64,000 bases of DNA from an uncultured Bacteroidales bacterium (GCA_900319005.1 ONMV01000001.1:62001-126000), one strand, 5' to 3'. Positions 41,065 through 50,741 are shown, numbered from the stretch's first letter. Numbers and translations are program-made. Notes: generated from the sequence alone by a model not told the origin.

Positions 41065-43016
41065 TGTGGATCTAATTGCTCGTAGATAGAGTTCTTACTG
41101 ATATACTCCGGTACGATTTTTTTCATTAGTGTTACGGTGGTGAATGGTTTGTCTAACCGGCTGGTTTCAATCAGTTCATTCACTTGTTGTTCTACTTTCT
41201 CGAACTCAAACTCTCTTACCTTTGCAATCATGATTTTGTTGTTGGAGGTGGGTAAGGTCAGTTCTTTCTGATTGAGCAGTTCTTCGTATAGTTTCTCTCC
41301 GGGCCGGAGACCTGTGAAGACGATAGGAATATCTTTTCCTGGGGTGTATCCGGCGAGCCGGATCATGTTCATCGCAAGGTCAATGATCTTCACGGGTTTA
41401 CCCATATCGAAGACGAAAATCTCCCCTCCGTTCCCCAGTGTGCCGGCTTCCATGACGAGGCAGCAGGCTTCTGGAATGGTCATGAAATAGCGGATGATAT
41501 CCGGATGGGTTACAGTCACCGGTCCTCCGGCGGCTATCTGCTTGCGGAAATAGGGGATGACCGACCCGTTTGAGCCTAATACATTGCCGAAACGGGTGGT
41601 GATGAACTTAGTGCAGTTCTCGTTCTCTGCATGCAGTTTCTTGAAGAGTGACTGCACATAAATCTCCGCGATACGTTTGCTGGCTCCCATGATATTGGTG
41701 GGGTTGACCGCCTTGTCTGTAGAGATCATTACGAAGCGTTGTACCCCATATTTGACTGCCATGTCTGCCATGTTCTTGGTTCCCAGAACATTAGTCTGAA
41801 TAGCCTCGTTGGGGAAACTCTCCATCAGCGGTACATGCTTATAAGCTGCCGCATGATAAACCACATCCGGACGTGTCTCCTTGAAGATCTGTTCGATGCG
41901 TGTACGGTTACGTATATCGGCAATAATAGGTATGAACCTGTTGTCGGGGAATTGTTTTTGGAGGTCGAGCGTCAGGTCGTGCAGCGGACTCTCCGCTATC
42001 TCCAGAAGAATCGTTACCTGTGGCTCGAAACGTTGTACCTGTCGCACTAACTCGCTGCCAATACTGCCCGCCGCTCCGCTGATCAGCACTACTTTCTTTT
42101 GCAGGATCTGCCGCACGTTCTCGGTGTTGATATCTATCTGAGGGCGCTCCAACAGGTCCTCAATATGGATGGAGTCAATCCGCCCGATTCGCTGGGCGTT
42201 GATATCATTCGTGTTGTCAAACTGGGTAAAGTAAGGGGTGGTTAATATCCGGATATTATGGTCAATGAAGACTTGTAGATCCCGGGACGGCTCTATCTCA
42301 CGCATTTTGATGGGCGAGATGATCACATGATGGATGTTTCGTCCTGCCATCCATTCGAAAAGCCGATCGTTGAGATACCGAACCGGTAGTCCCGCTAAAT
42401 CGTAATTCGAGCGTTCATCCTTATCGGCAATAAAACCAATAGGACGATAAGGCGCGTTCTCTGATGAACGTAGCATCTTAGCGATGGCTACGCCCGCAGA
42501 CTGCGTACCATAAATCATTACGCACGGGTTACTCTGGCTATGCGCCAAAAACTCACTCAGCGTCTTCACACTCACGCGAAGGGCAAAGAGCATCACAAAG
42601 GATACCGGTACGTAGATAGCCAGCACGGCGTTGAGAAGAGGATGATGTCCCGTCACAAAATCCATTACGACGTTGAAGAGACCTAAAATGACTCCTACCG
42701 ATATATTAGACAACAATACCTTTGTGGTGTCTATGAAAGTAGAATAGCGCAGGATGCCCGAATAGGTATGAAAAACCCAAAACGAGACCAACTGAAAGAA
42801 CATCACAATCAGGTATTGTGCGCCGATAGGAACCTCTAACTGCGTGATATCCAGATAGTGGAAGAATCCGCTACCGACCCATACACTTGCCCAGAAAGCA
42901 AAACTGCATAATAGCAAATCCATCAGCAACACGCCCCAACGAGGCATATAACTAATCTGCGGAATATGGGAGAAAATATCCGATCGTTTTATTTCGTTTA
43001 AATTGTTGTTTTTCAT
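41061..43016 (-). CDS. Membrane-anchored nucleotide-sugar dehydratase (CapD/FlaA1/PglF type)
   Basis: 651 residues. Four N-terminal membrane segments (about 28-165) and a CoA-binding-like Rossmann domain (PCVMIYGTQSAGVAIAKML) precede the extended SDR domain (about 300-600): VVLISGAAGSIGSELVRQV (GxxGxxG), YHAAAYKHVPLME, MISTDKAVNPTNIMGASKR (catalytic region with the Tyr replaced by Met, as usual in this branch) and FGNVLGSNGSVIPYF. The family makes UDP-4-keto-6-deoxy-GlcNAc-type sugars. Placed directly before the WecA-family gene with 4-bp overlap. The start overlaps the uvrA stop by 4 bp. Confidence 0.92.
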   Translation of the reverse strand: MKNNNLNEIKRSDIFSHIPQISYMPRWGVLLMDLLLCSFAFWASVWVGSGFFHYLDITQLEVPIGAQYLIVMFFQLVSFWVFHTYSGILRYSTFIDTTKVLLSNISVGVILGLFNVVMDFVTGHHPLLNAVLAIYVPVSFVMLFALRVSVKTLSEFLAHSQSNPCVMIYGTQSAGVAIAKMLRSSENAPYRPIGFIADKDERSNYDLAGLPVRYLNDRLFEWMAGRNIHHVIISPIKMREIEPSRDLQVFIDHNIRILTTPYFTQFDNTNDINAQRIGRIDSIHIEDLLERPQIDINTENVRQILQKKVVLISGAAGSIGSELVRQVQRFEPQVTILLEIAESPLHDLTLDLQKQFPDNRFIPIIADIRNRTRIEQIFKETRPDVVYHAAAYKHVPLMESFPNEAIQTNVLGTKNMADMAVKYGVQRFVMISTDKAVNPTNIMGASKRIAEIYVQSLFKKLHAENENCTKFITTRFGNVLGSNGSVIPYFRKQIAAGGPVTVTHPDIIRYFMTIPEACCLVMEAGTLGNGGEIFVFDMGKPVKIIDLAMNMIRLAGYTPGKDIPIVFTGLRPGEKLYEELLNQKELTLPTSNNKIMIAKVREFEFEKVEQQVNELIETSRLDKPFTTVTLMKKIVPEYISKNSIYEQLDPQ

Positions 43017-45760
43017 GACTTCTCTAAAATCTTTTTCAGGTACTTACCTGTGTAACTCTTTTCGCATTGTGCTACCTCTTCGGGCGTACCGGCGCAAACG
43101 ACCTCCCCGCCTTCTTTACCTCCCTCGGGACCTAAGTCAATCACATGGTCGGCAGCCAATATAACTGCAGGGTTATGCTCGATGATGATGACGGTATGTC
43201 CCTTGCTGATGAGCCGGTTTAGCGCTTTCAGCAGCACTTCTACATCGCGGTGATGCAGACCGGTAGTAGGCTCGTCAAAGACAAAAATAGTGGGGGTGTT
43301 CTCCTCTTGTGCCAGGAACGATGCTAATTTGACACGCTGACTCTCGCCGCCCGAGAGCGTGCTGCTGCTCTGACCCAATTGAACGTACCCGATACCTACG
43401 TCCTGCAAGGGTTTGAGCCGCTTGACAATCTTCGCACACTCGGGGTCCTCGCTGAAGAACTCCACCGCCTGATTGACGGTCATGCAGAGGATGTCATAAA
43501 TCGACTTGCCGCGGTAATGAACATCCAGAATATCTTGCTTGAACCGCTTGCCGTGACACTGTTCGCATTCGAGCACCAGATCCGCCATGAACTGCATCTC
43601 GATCGTGATCGTTCCTTCGCCCTCACAGGTCTCGCATCGTCCGCCCGGTGTGTTGAAACTGAAATGTGCGGGCGTCAGACCCAACTGTTTGGATAGCGGC
43701 TGTTCGGCATAGAGACGTCTTATCTCGTCGTACGCCTTGAGGTAGGTCACAGGGTTGCTGCGGCTTGAACGACTCAGCGGATTCTGGTCCACAAACTCGA
43801 TATCCCGCATCAACTGCAGACTACCACGCAAGTGACCGAAATCGCCTGTATGTTCCGCAAATACACCGCCGTAATGTTTCTTAAGGGCAGGGTAGAGCAC
43901 TTTGCTCACCAGCGAACTCTTGCCGCTACCACTCACACCGGTCACTACCGTCATCACATGCAGCGGAAAACGCACCGTGATATGCTTCAGGTTGTTCTCG
44001 CAAGCCCCTTCCACCTCGATATAATTATTCCAATGCCTCCTTTGCGCAGGGATAGCAAACGTGAACATCTCCTCGCGAGGCGTACCTTCATACACCACTT
44101 CGCCACCATGACGACCCGCTTCCGGACCAATCTCGATGATGTGATCTGCGGCAGCGATGATGTCCTCGTCATGCTCCACCACCACGATCGTGTTGCCTAA
44201 ATCCCGTAACTCGCGCAGCACATGAATCAGTCGTTCGGTGTCGCGGGGATGAAGACCGATAGACGGCTCGTCCAGCACGTACAGCGAACCTACCAGGCTG
44301 CTACCTAACGATTTAGCGAGACTGATACGCTGACTCTCACCGCCGGAGAGAGTCGTGCATTGACGGTTGAGCGTCAGATAACTCAGACCCACGTCTTGCA
44401 TGAACTGCAAACGGCTGTTGATCTCCTTCAGAATCATATCTGCCGCTAACTGCTCCGTATTGTTCAATTCAATATGACGGAACCACTCCTGCAGCTCCGA
44501 TAGCGGCATCGTGCAAAGTGTCTGGATGTTCTTGCCGCTCACAAAGACGTACTCCGCCTCTTTGCGCAGATGCAGACCGTGACAAACGGGACAGGTCGTC
44601 TTGCCTTTGTAGCGAGCTAACATCACTTTGTATTGCAGACGGTTGTACTGCTGGCTCTCCAACTCATGGAAGAAGGCGTTCAGTCCCCGGAAATACTCGT
44701 TACCCGTCCAGATCAGATGTTTCTGCTCCTGGGTCAACGCATAGAACGGGGTGTGAATCGGGAAATCAAACTTTCCGGCGTTATATACCAGCTCTTCCTG
44801 CCATTTAGCCATTTTCTCGCTTTGCCAGCAAGCGATCGCTCCTTCGTACACCGATTTCGATTTATCGGGTACTACCAAGTCTTCATCGATACCCATCACA
44901 ACGCCTACACCCTTGCATTCGGGACAGGCTCCTATCGGATTATTGAAGTCGAATAAATGCTCCGTCGGCTCCATGAACGATATACCATCCGCCTCAAACC
45001 GCTCGGTAAAGACTTTTACTCTTGGTACATTGCCTATTTGTACTTGAATCTGACATTCTCCTTGTCCCTCGTAGTATGCCGTCTGGACGCTGTCGGCAAA
45101 GCGGTTACTCGTTGCCTGCTCATGATCCACGATGAGACGGTCCACTAACAAATACGCTTCATGACCTTCTGCTTTCTCCCATGTTTTGTCGTCTAACCGA
45201 ACGGCGTCGCCGTCAATGAAGAGACGGCTGAAACCCTGACTCTGCCAGAATGCCAACTGCTCTTGAAGCGTCCTTCCTTCAGGCACGATAATCGGACTAA
45301 GCAGGTACAGTCGTGTGCCGATGGGTTGTTCCTCCATGTATTGCACGACGTCACGGATGGTGTTTCGCTTTACTTCTTCCCCGCTCACGGGCGAGTAGGT
45401 GTGACCTACGCGCGCATAAAGAAGTTTCAGATAGTCGTATATCTCCGTCACCGTACCTACGGTCGAACGGGGATTCCTGCTTGTCACTTTCTGCTGGATA
45501 GCGATAGCTGGCGGGATGCCTTCTATCTTCTCCACCTCCGGTTTCTGCATTCGTCCCATGAACTGCCGTGCGTAAGCGCTCAGACTCTCCACATAGCGTC
45601 GCTGACCTTCCGCATAAAGCGTGTCAAAAGCCAGCGAACTCTTTCCGCTACCGCTCACGCCGGTTATCACCACCAATTTGTTGCGAGGTATATCTACCGT
45701 CACATGCTTCAAATTGTGTGTCTCCGCCCCTTCAATATGTATAAAATCTTCAACTCTCAA
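43013..45760 (-). CDS. uvrA: Excinuclease ABC subunit A (UvrA)
   Basis: 915 residues. First ATPase: ITGVSGSGKSSLAFDTLYAEGQ (given in part: ITGVSGSGKSSLAFDT) near residue 33, then YARQFMGRMQKPEVE and IEGIPPAIAIQQ; a zinc site CPECKGVG; signature TLSGGESQRISLAKSLGSS. Second ATPase: VVTGVSGSGKSSLVSKVL, zinc site CETCEGEG with CEQCHGKRF, STLSGGESQRVKLA and the Walker B FVFDEPTTGLHHRD. UvrA recognises DNA lesions in nucleotide-excision repair. It lies between the HU-LysM gene and the polysaccharide genes with spacings of 3 bp and a 4-bp overlap. No irregularity. Confidence 0.98.
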   Translation of the reverse strand: MRVEDFIHIEGAETHNLKHVTVDIPRNKLVVITGVSGSGKSSLAFDTLYAEGQRRYVESLSAYARQFMGRMQKPEVEKIEGIPPAIAIQQKVTSRNPRSTVGTVTEIYDYLKLLYARVGHTYSPVSGEEVKRNTIRDVVQYMEEQPIGTRLYLLSPIIVPEGRTLQEQLAFWQSQGFSRLFIDGDAVRLDDKTWEKAEGHEAYLLVDRLIVDHEQATSNRFADSVQTAYYEGQGECQIQVQIGNVPRVKVFTERFEADGISFMEPTEHLFDFNNPIGACPECKGVGVVMGIDEDLVVPDKSKSVYEGAIACWQSEKMAKWQEELVYNAGKFDFPIHTPFYALTQEQKHLIWTGNEYFRGLNAFFHELESQQYNRLQYKVMLARYKGKTTCPVCHGLHLRKEAEYVFVSGKNIQTLCTMPLSELQEWFRHIELNNTEQLAADMILKEINSRLQFMQDVGLSYLTLNRQCTTLSGGESQRISLAKSLGSSLVGSLYVLDEPSIGLHPRDTERLIHVLRELRDLGNTIVVVEHDEDIIAAADHIIEIGPEAGRHGGEVVYEGTPREEMFTFAIPAQRRHWNNYIEVEGACENNLKHITVRFPLHVMTVVTGVSGSGKSSLVSKVLYPALKKHYGGVFAEHTGDFGHLRGSLQLMRDIEFVDQNPLSRSSRSNPVTYLKAYDEIRRLYAEQPLSKQLGLTPAHFSFNTPGGRCETCEGEGTITIEMQFMADLVLECEQCHGKRFKQDILDVHYRGKSIYDILCMTVNQAVEFFSEDPECAKIVKRLKPLQDVGIGYVQLGQSSSTLSGGESQRVKLASFLAQEENTPTIFVFDEPTTGLHHRDVEVLLKALNRLISKGHTVIIIEHNPAVILAADHVIDLGPEGGKEGGEVVCAGTPEEVAQCEKSYTGKYLKKILEKS

Positions 45761-45763
45761 TTC

Positions 45764-46807
45764 TCAATTCCCAATTTTTCTCCTCGCCTCTTCCCGAATT
45801 CGCAGGAATCGTTCATCTGTAGTATCTCGCATGGCTGCGTTCAGTTTGGGAACGCGAATAGGTGTCCCTACAGGAATCAGGCTGGGGTTGGGGAGCTGCT
45901 CTTTGTTGGCAGCATAGATATACGGCCAATAGGCCTTGTCGCCGTAATGTTTCTTGGCTATCCATGCCAATCGACTGCCTTCCGTAATCTCTTCTACCAC
46001 CAGAATCTCATCAAACGTCCATTCTTCCTCCTCCTTTGTACTTTGTACTTCGTCTCTTTGTACTTCGTCCCTTTGTACTTCGTCCCTTTGTACTTTGTTC
46101 TCTACCTTCTCACTTCTAATCTCTTCTCTCGGATTCACCAACTCGTCTATCCATGACCCCAATTGGCTGCGGAAGAAGAAATATCCTCCTAATAGTAGCA
46201 TCAACAAAATCACCACGCAGATCAGCGTATCTCGCATAAAGTGGTATTCTTTCTTCGGTTTCTTCGGTTTCTCCGGCTCCTCCGGTTTCTCTGGTACCTC
46301 CGGTTTCTCCAGTTCAACAACAGGCTCAGGCTCAACCACAGGTTCCGGCTCAACTACTTCCTCCTTTGTCCTTTGTCCATCGTCCTTCGTCCCTTGTACT
46401 TCTTCCTCCTTCATCTGCCCTAACTCCCCCAATATATCTACGATCTCTTCTGCCTGCATCCCGAGTTTCTTCAGCGGGTCAATCGGTTCGTTTGCCTCGC
46501 TGACAGCTGACGGCTGACGACCTTCAACCAGCTCTTTCACACCTGCTTCAGGCACGAAAGCAATCTTGTTATATCCCTCGATTGTTATCTCCTCGCCGGT
46601 AGTCACATTGACGCTCTTACGCGGCGCTACGGCTTGTAACTTGAATGTACCCAAACCGTTCACTCTGACCTGCTTGTCGCTTTTCAGAGCTGCTACCAAC
46701 TGTTCGTTGAATGTGTTCAGAAACGTGTTGGCTTCTTTCTCGCTGACGCCCGCACGAGACGCTAATGTACGTCTTAATTCGGTCCAACTAAGTTTGTTAT
46801 CTCCCAT
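45764..46807 (-). CDS. HU-type DNA-binding domain, membrane helix and LysM domain in one protein
   Basis: 347 residues. Residues 1-90 match HU/IHF (WTELRRTLASRAGVSEKEAN, VRVNGLGTFKLQ). A Glu/Pro-rich linker (about 130-195) is followed by one membrane helix (TLICVVILLMLLLGGYFFF, about 203-221), a second charged linker containing VQRDE repeats, and a LysM-like end (about 270-330: EITEGSRLAWIAKKHYGD, YIYAANKEQL, LIPVGTPIRVP). By topology the HU part would be cytoplasmic and LysM would face peptidoglycan, so it could tether DNA to the wall (inference). Linkers are expanded by CTTTGTA/CTTCGTC-type arrays at 46033-46100 and 46368-46405. It follows a canonical HU gene after 3 bp. Confidence 0.83.
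   Translation of the reverse strand: MGDNKLSWTELRRTLASRAGVSEKEANTFLNTFNEQLVAALKSDKQVRVNGLGTFKLQAVAPRKSVNVTTGEEITIEGYNKIAFVPEAGVKELVEGRQPSAVSEANEPIDPLKKLGMQAEEIVDILGELGQMKEEEVQGTKDDGQRTKEEVVEPEPVVEPEPVVELEKPEVPEKPEEPEKPKKPKKEYHFMRDTLICVVILLMLLLGGYFFFRSQLGSWIDELVNPREEIRSEKVENKVQRDEVQRDEVQRDEVQSTKEEEEWTFDEILVVEEITEGSRLAWIAKKHYGDKAYWPYIYAANKEQLPNPSLIPVGTPIRVPKLNAAMRDTTDERFLRIREEARRKIGN
46033..46100. repeat. ACTTCGT/CCCTTTGT array in the HU-LysM gene
   Basis: About nine units alternate 7 and 8 bp, so two units make 15 bp and the protein repeats VQRDE three times. Related arrays are at about 46368-46405 and in rimO at 47196-47230 and 47826-47864. Confidence 0.88.
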
Positions 46808-46810
46808 CGT

Positions 46811-47089
46811 TTAGATCTTTTTCAGTTCCTCTTTCATGTTTGCTACCGGTCGGAACACTAATTGGCTCTTACTCGGTACAACGCTGCGCTCACCCGTACG
46901 CGGATGAACAATCACGCGTTCCTTGCGTGTTTTCACTTCCAGGGCGCCTAAGCCTTGCATTTGGATAGATTTACCCGCCATCAAGTTTTCGCGAATGATG
47001 GCGTTGGTGGTACTCAGCAGGTGCTCAACGTCTTTTTTCTTCATTCCTGAAGCACCCGCAATCAAACCGATAAAATCTTTCGTTAACAT
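46811..47089 (-). CDS. HU-family DNA-binding protein
   Basis: 92 residues from the ATG at 47089; five extra in-frame residues (MIIID) precede it and overlap repeat DNA, so the shorter start is preferred. Family features: MLTKDFIGLIAGASGMKKKD, then IQMQGLGALEVKTRKER, RTGERSVVPSKSQLVF and the conserved FRPVANMKEELK. HU-type dimers bend and compact DNA. It stands just before the HU-LysM fusion gene (3 bp), so the two HU proteins could form mixed dimers, which is inference. Confidence 0.9.
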   Translation of the reverse strand: MLTKDFIGLIAGASGMKKKDVEHLLSTTNAIIRENLMAGKSIQMQGLGALEVKTRKERVIVHPRTGERSVVPSKSQLVFRPVANMKEELKKI

Positions 47090-47096
47090 ATCTATA

Positions 47097-47127
47097 ATTA
47101 TCAATTCTCAATTTTCAATTCTCAATT
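47097..47127. repeat. TCAATTC/TCAATTT array between rimO and the HU gene
   Basis: Four 7-bp units fill the spacer and cover the rimO stop codon. Confidence 0.85.
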
Positions 47128-48512
47128 ATCTCCTCCCCATACAGGTCAAACTCCTCCGCTTTCGTGATCTTCACATCCACAAACTCACCGATTTGTCCCT
47201 TGTCCTTTGTCCCTTGTCCCTTTGTACTTATCAGGACTTCGCAATCCACCTCCGGACTGTCGTATTGTGTCCTGCCGATGAAATACTCGCCTTCCTCTCG
47301 GTCGATGATCACGCGTTCTCTCTTGCCTACAAACCGCTGCATAAGCTCCCCGCTTATCTCTTGTTGGATTGCCATCAGTTCTGCCGCCCGGGCTTCTTTC
47401 ACCTCTTGAGGCACATCGTCTTTATAATGCCGGTTCGCGTATGTCCCTTCTTCATCCGAATAGGCGAAGCAACCCATTCGGTCAAACCGCATCTCTTTCA
47501 CCCACGCTTTCAGCTCCTCAAAATCTTCCTCCGTCTCTCCGGGGTGTCCCACCAGCAAAGTAGTCCGAATACAAATGCCCGGCACTTTCTCTCTGATCTT
47601 ACGGATCAACGCATCTTGCTCTGCTCGTGTTATATGACGCCGCATCAGTCCTAACATATGATCCGTGCAGTGTTGCAGGGCTATATCGAGATATTTGCAC
47701 ACATTCTTATGCTTCGCCATCACGTCCAGCAATCCTTCCGGAAAATCCGTCGGGTACGCGTAGTGCAGTCGGATCCATTCCACACCCTCTATCTGTGCCA
47801 TTTGGTCTATCAGTTCCGGCAACAAATGCTTCTTTGTACTTTGTACTTTGTCCCTTTGTCCCTTAACTAGATCCAGCCCATAACTACTCAGATCCTGGGC
47901 AATCACATTGAACTCTTTCACGCCTTGTCCGACCAACCATCTTACCTCGTCCAGTATCTCCTCCATCGGTCGGCTGGTATGTCTGCCTGTTATCAATGGT
48001 ATCGCGCAGTACGAACACATACGGTTGCATCCCTCGCTAATCTTCAGATAAGCATAGTGATTCGGTGTCGTCAACTTCCGTTCATACGAACCACATCCTT
48101 CAATTTTTAATTTTGAAATAATCGTTCCCTCGGGATAAGAATTTTGAATTTTTAATTCTTTGGTCAATTCGAGGAAATCGAATTTACCAAAGTAGCTATC
48201 CACCTCCGGCAGTTCTTCTTCCAATTCCGCCCGATACCGTTCGCTCAGGCATCCCATGACGATCAGTTTACGCAGTTTCCCTTTCTTCTTCCTTTCCGCC
48301 ATCTGGAGGATCATGTTGATACTCTCCTCTTTGGCATCGCCGATGAATCCGCACGTGTTAATCACGCACACTTCCCCTTTCGGTTCTTCCGGGTCATGTA
48401 CACACGTCCATCCTGCCGCCTCTAACTGCCGCATCACCCGCTCTGCATCTACCAGATTCTTCGAGCATCCCAACGTTATAAAATCAACTACGCCTTTTTG
48501 CACAATCGTCAA
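47115..48512 (-). CDS. rimO: Ribosomal protein S12 methylthiotransferase RimO
   Basis: 465 residues, about 30 more than typical. The MTTase domain starts VDFITLGCSKNLVDAERVM with Cys at the first 4Fe-4S cluster (also CVINTCGFIGDAKEES and IVMGCLSERY). The radical-SAM motif is SEGCNRMCSYCAIPLITG (CxxxCxxC). A TRAM-like end covers VDVKITKAEEFDLYGEEI. RimO adds a methylthio group to an aspartate of ribosomal protein S12. The extra length comes from repeat-derived inserts: VKGQRDKVQSTKK (47826-47864) and STKGQGTKDKGQ (47196-47230), plus LKIQN/LKIEG linkers around 48105-48160. Confidence 0.95.
   Translation of the reverse strand: MTIVQKGVVDFITLGCSKNLVDAERVMRQLEAAGWTCVHDPEEPKGEVCVINTCGFIGDAKEESINMILQMAERKKKGKLRKLIVMGCLSERYRAELEEELPEVDSYFGKFDFLELTKELKIQNSYPEGTIISKLKIEGCGSYERKLTTPNHYAYLKISEGCNRMCSYCAIPLITGRHTSRPMEEILDEVRWLVGQGVKEFNVIAQDLSSYGLDLVKGQRDKVQSTKKHLLPELIDQMAQIEGVEWIRLHYAYPTDFPEGLLDVMAKHKNVCKYLDIALQHCTDHMLGLMRRHITRAEQDALIRKIREKVPGICIRTTLLVGHPGETEEDFEELKAWVKEMRFDRMGCFAYSDEEGTYANRHYKDDVPQEVKEARAAELMAIQQEISGELMQRFVGKRERVIIDREEGEYFIGRTQYDSPEVDCEVLISTKGQGTKDKGQIGEFVDVKITKAEEFDLYGEEIIEN
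47196..47230. repeat. TTGTCCC-type array inside rimO (TRAM region)
   Basis: Five units of TTGTCCC/TTGTCCT and TTTGTAC encode STKGQGTKDKGQ in a surface loop of the C-terminal domain. Confidence 0.85.
47826..47864. repeat. TTTGTAC/TTTGTCC array inside rimO (radical-SAM domain)
   Basis: Five units, the last one stretched, encode GQRDKVQSTKK between two conserved helices. Confidence 0.85.
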
Positions 48513-48563
48513 TTGTCAATTATCAATTCTCAATTCTCAATTCTCAATTCTCAATCGTCAATT
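48508..48563. repeat. Eight-unit GTCAATT/CTCAATT array between recQ and rimO
   Basis: Units GTCAATT, GTCAATT, ATCAATT, CTCAATT (three times), CTCAATC and GTCAATT run head to tail from the rimO start into the last codons of recQ. The rimO ribosome binding region lies within the array. Confidence 0.92.
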
Positions 48564-50741
48564 CCCAAGGTCGCAATGGAACTTCAGCCTTACCAACCGC
48601 ACATGCATCTCGTCGTAGTAATCCTCGCCTAATTCCTCCATTGCTTTCTTGATGTTATCGTCCTCGGCATTCTTGAAATAGTCGTATATGTCGGCCTCTT
48701 CATCCGGATCCACCACCTCTTTGATGAAGTAATTGATATTGATCTTAGTACCGCTGAAAACGATTGCCTCCAACTCGTCCATCATCTCTTCCATGGACAT
48801 TCCGTTGCTCTCCGCTAGGTCGTCCAGATCCACACGACGGTCGATCGCCTGGATAATCTGTTTCTTGCGGGTACTCTTCTTCGCTACCGTACGGATACGC
48901 ATATCATCCGGTCGGATGATCTCGTTCTCGTCCACGTACTCCTTAATTACGCGCAGGAACTCTTCGCCGTAACGTTTGGCTTTCGCTACACCCACACCCG
49001 GGATCAGCAGTAACTCATCCATCGTGATCGGGTAGGTCGTTGCCATCGCTTCCAGACTCGGATCCTGGAAAATGACGAACGGCGGTACATCGTTCTTTTT
49101 CGCTACTTTGCGACGTATATCCTTCAAGATCGAATACAGCACTTCATCCGCAGCAGCACATGCTACTCCGGCTCCTTCCATGAGGTCTTCGTCTTCGTCG
49201 TGTATCTCTATCGGTACTTCGAATTTACCCGGCTTACGAATGAATTTCGTGCCGTCTTTGGTCAGTTTCAGGTCTCCGTACGAATCCACATCCTTCCGGA
49301 TCATACCTACCAACAGTGCCTGACGAAGGATAGCATGTAAGGTGCTCTCCTCCTCGTCGCTTGCAGCTCCGAAATTCTCCAACTCGTCGTGGTGATAACT
49401 CATCACCTCCGCTGTCTGGTTTCCATGAAGAATATCTACGATATGCTCCGCTTTGTGCTTCTCGTTCACCTGCTGGATCGTCTCCAATGCTAATTGCAGC
49501 AACTCGCTTGCATCCACCTGTTTATAGGTCTTCCGGCAGTTGTCGCAGTTTCCGCAATTCTCCTCTGTGTATTCCTCGCCGAAATAGTGCAGCAGTAGTT
49601 TCCGCCGGCATATCGTGCTCTCCGCATAACTCTGTGTCTCAAATAGCAACTGATTGCCAATACCGATCTCTTTCGGGGTCTTGTCTTTCTGGAATCGTCT
49701 AAGCCGCTCTATGTCGTCCGGACTGTAGAAACACAGACATATGCCTTCACCGCCGTCACGGCCCGCACGGCCCGTCTCCTGATAGTAGCCTTCCAGACTC
49801 TTCGGGATGTCGTAGTGGATTACGAAACGCACGTCCGGCTTGTCGATTCCCATTCCGAAGGCGATTGTTGCTACGATCACCTGCACTTCCTCCATCAGGA
49901 ATGCATCTTGGTTAGCACTTCGCGTAGCAGCGTCCATTCCTGCGTGATAAGGACGGGCGGATATACCGTTCACTTTCAGCACTTCCGCCAAATCTTCCAC
50001 TTCCTTGCGCGCGAGACAATATACTATTCCGCTTTTTCCTTCCATTCCGCGGATGAAACGAACCAGGTCTTTATCTACATCAGCCGTCTTCGGACGTACT
50101 TCGTAATACAGGTTCGGTCTATTGAAACTGCTCTTGAAAACAGTTGCATCCAGCATGCCTAAGTTCTTCTGTATATCTTTCTGCACTTTCGGCGTAGCCG
50201 TGGCTGTCAACGCGATGATCGGCGCCTTGCCGATACGCTGAACCATACTCCGGATCTGACTGTACTCCGGACGGAAATCATGTCCCCATTCTGAGATACA
50301 ATGCGCCTCATCTACGGCGTAAAAACTGATCTTCACGCCTTGCAGGAAGTCCACGTTCTCTGCTTTCTGCAAACTCTCCGGTGCTAAGTACAGCAGTTTC
50401 GTCTTTCCGGCTAATACATCCTCTTTCACCGCTGCAATCTCCGGTCGGCTCAGACTCGAGTTGATGAAGTGTGCCACTCCATCTTCCTCCGAGTAGTTAC
50501 GCATCGCATCTACTTGGTTCTTCATCAGAGCTATCAACGGAGAGATCACGATCGCCATTCCGTCCATGATCAACGATGGTAATTGGAAACAAAGACTCTT
50601 ACCGCCGCCTGTAGGCATCAGTACAAAAGTATCCTTTCCTTCCATCACATTACGGATGATGGCTTCTTGATTCCCTTTGAAGGTGTCAAAACCAAAATAG
50701 GTCTGTAGCGCCTTCACTAATTCCTCATGTGTTACGTTCAT
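48558..50741 (-). CDS. recQ: ATP-dependent DNA helicase RecQ
   Basis: 727 residues from the ATG at 50741. An in-frame ATG 24 bp further upstream lies within the promoter-transcription start region and is rejected. Features: FVLMPTGGGKSLCFQLPSL (Walker A), DEAHCISEWGHDFRPEY (DEAH), VIVATIAFGMGIDKPDVRF, QETGRAGRDG (motif VI), the zinc-binding CRRKLLLHYFGE with CGNCDNC, a winged-helix domain and an HRDC-like region (around 595-670). RecQ unwinds DNA in recombination repair. It heads the 20-kb minus-strand run of genes and has the only good promoter seen there (50763-50794). The last C-terminal codons lie in a repeat array. Confidence 0.97.
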   Translation of the reverse strand: MNVTHEELVKALQTYFGFDTFKGNQEAIIRNVMEGKDTFVLMPTGGGKSLCFQLPSLIMDGMAIVISPLIALMKNQVDAMRNYSEEDGVAHFINSSLSRPEIAAVKEDVLAGKTKLLYLAPESLQKAENVDFLQGVKISFYAVDEAHCISEWGHDFRPEYSQIRSMVQRIGKAPIIALTATATPKVQKDIQKNLGMLDATVFKSSFNRPNLYYEVRPKTADVDKDLVRFIRGMEGKSGIVYCLARKEVEDLAEVLKVNGISARPYHAGMDAATRSANQDAFLMEEVQVIVATIAFGMGIDKPDVRFVIHYDIPKSLEGYYQETGRAGRDGGEGICLCFYSPDDIERLRRFQKDKTPKEIGIGNQLLFETQSYAESTICRRKLLLHYFGEEYTEENCGNCDNCRKTYKQVDASELLQLALETIQQVNEKHKAEHIVDILHGNQTAEVMSYHHDELENFGAASDEEESTLHAILRQALLVGMIRKDVDSYGDLKLTKDGTKFIRKPGKFEVPIEIHDEDEDLMEGAGVACAAADEVLYSILKDIRRKVAKKNDVPPFVIFQDPSLEAMATTYPITMDELLLIPGVGVAKAKRYGEEFLRVIKEYVDENEIIRPDDMRIRTVAKKSTRKKQIIQAIDRRVDLDDLAESNGMSMEEMMDELEAIVFSGTKININYFIKEVVDPDEEADIYDYFKNAEDDNIKKAMEELGEDYYDEMHVRLVRLKFHCDLGN

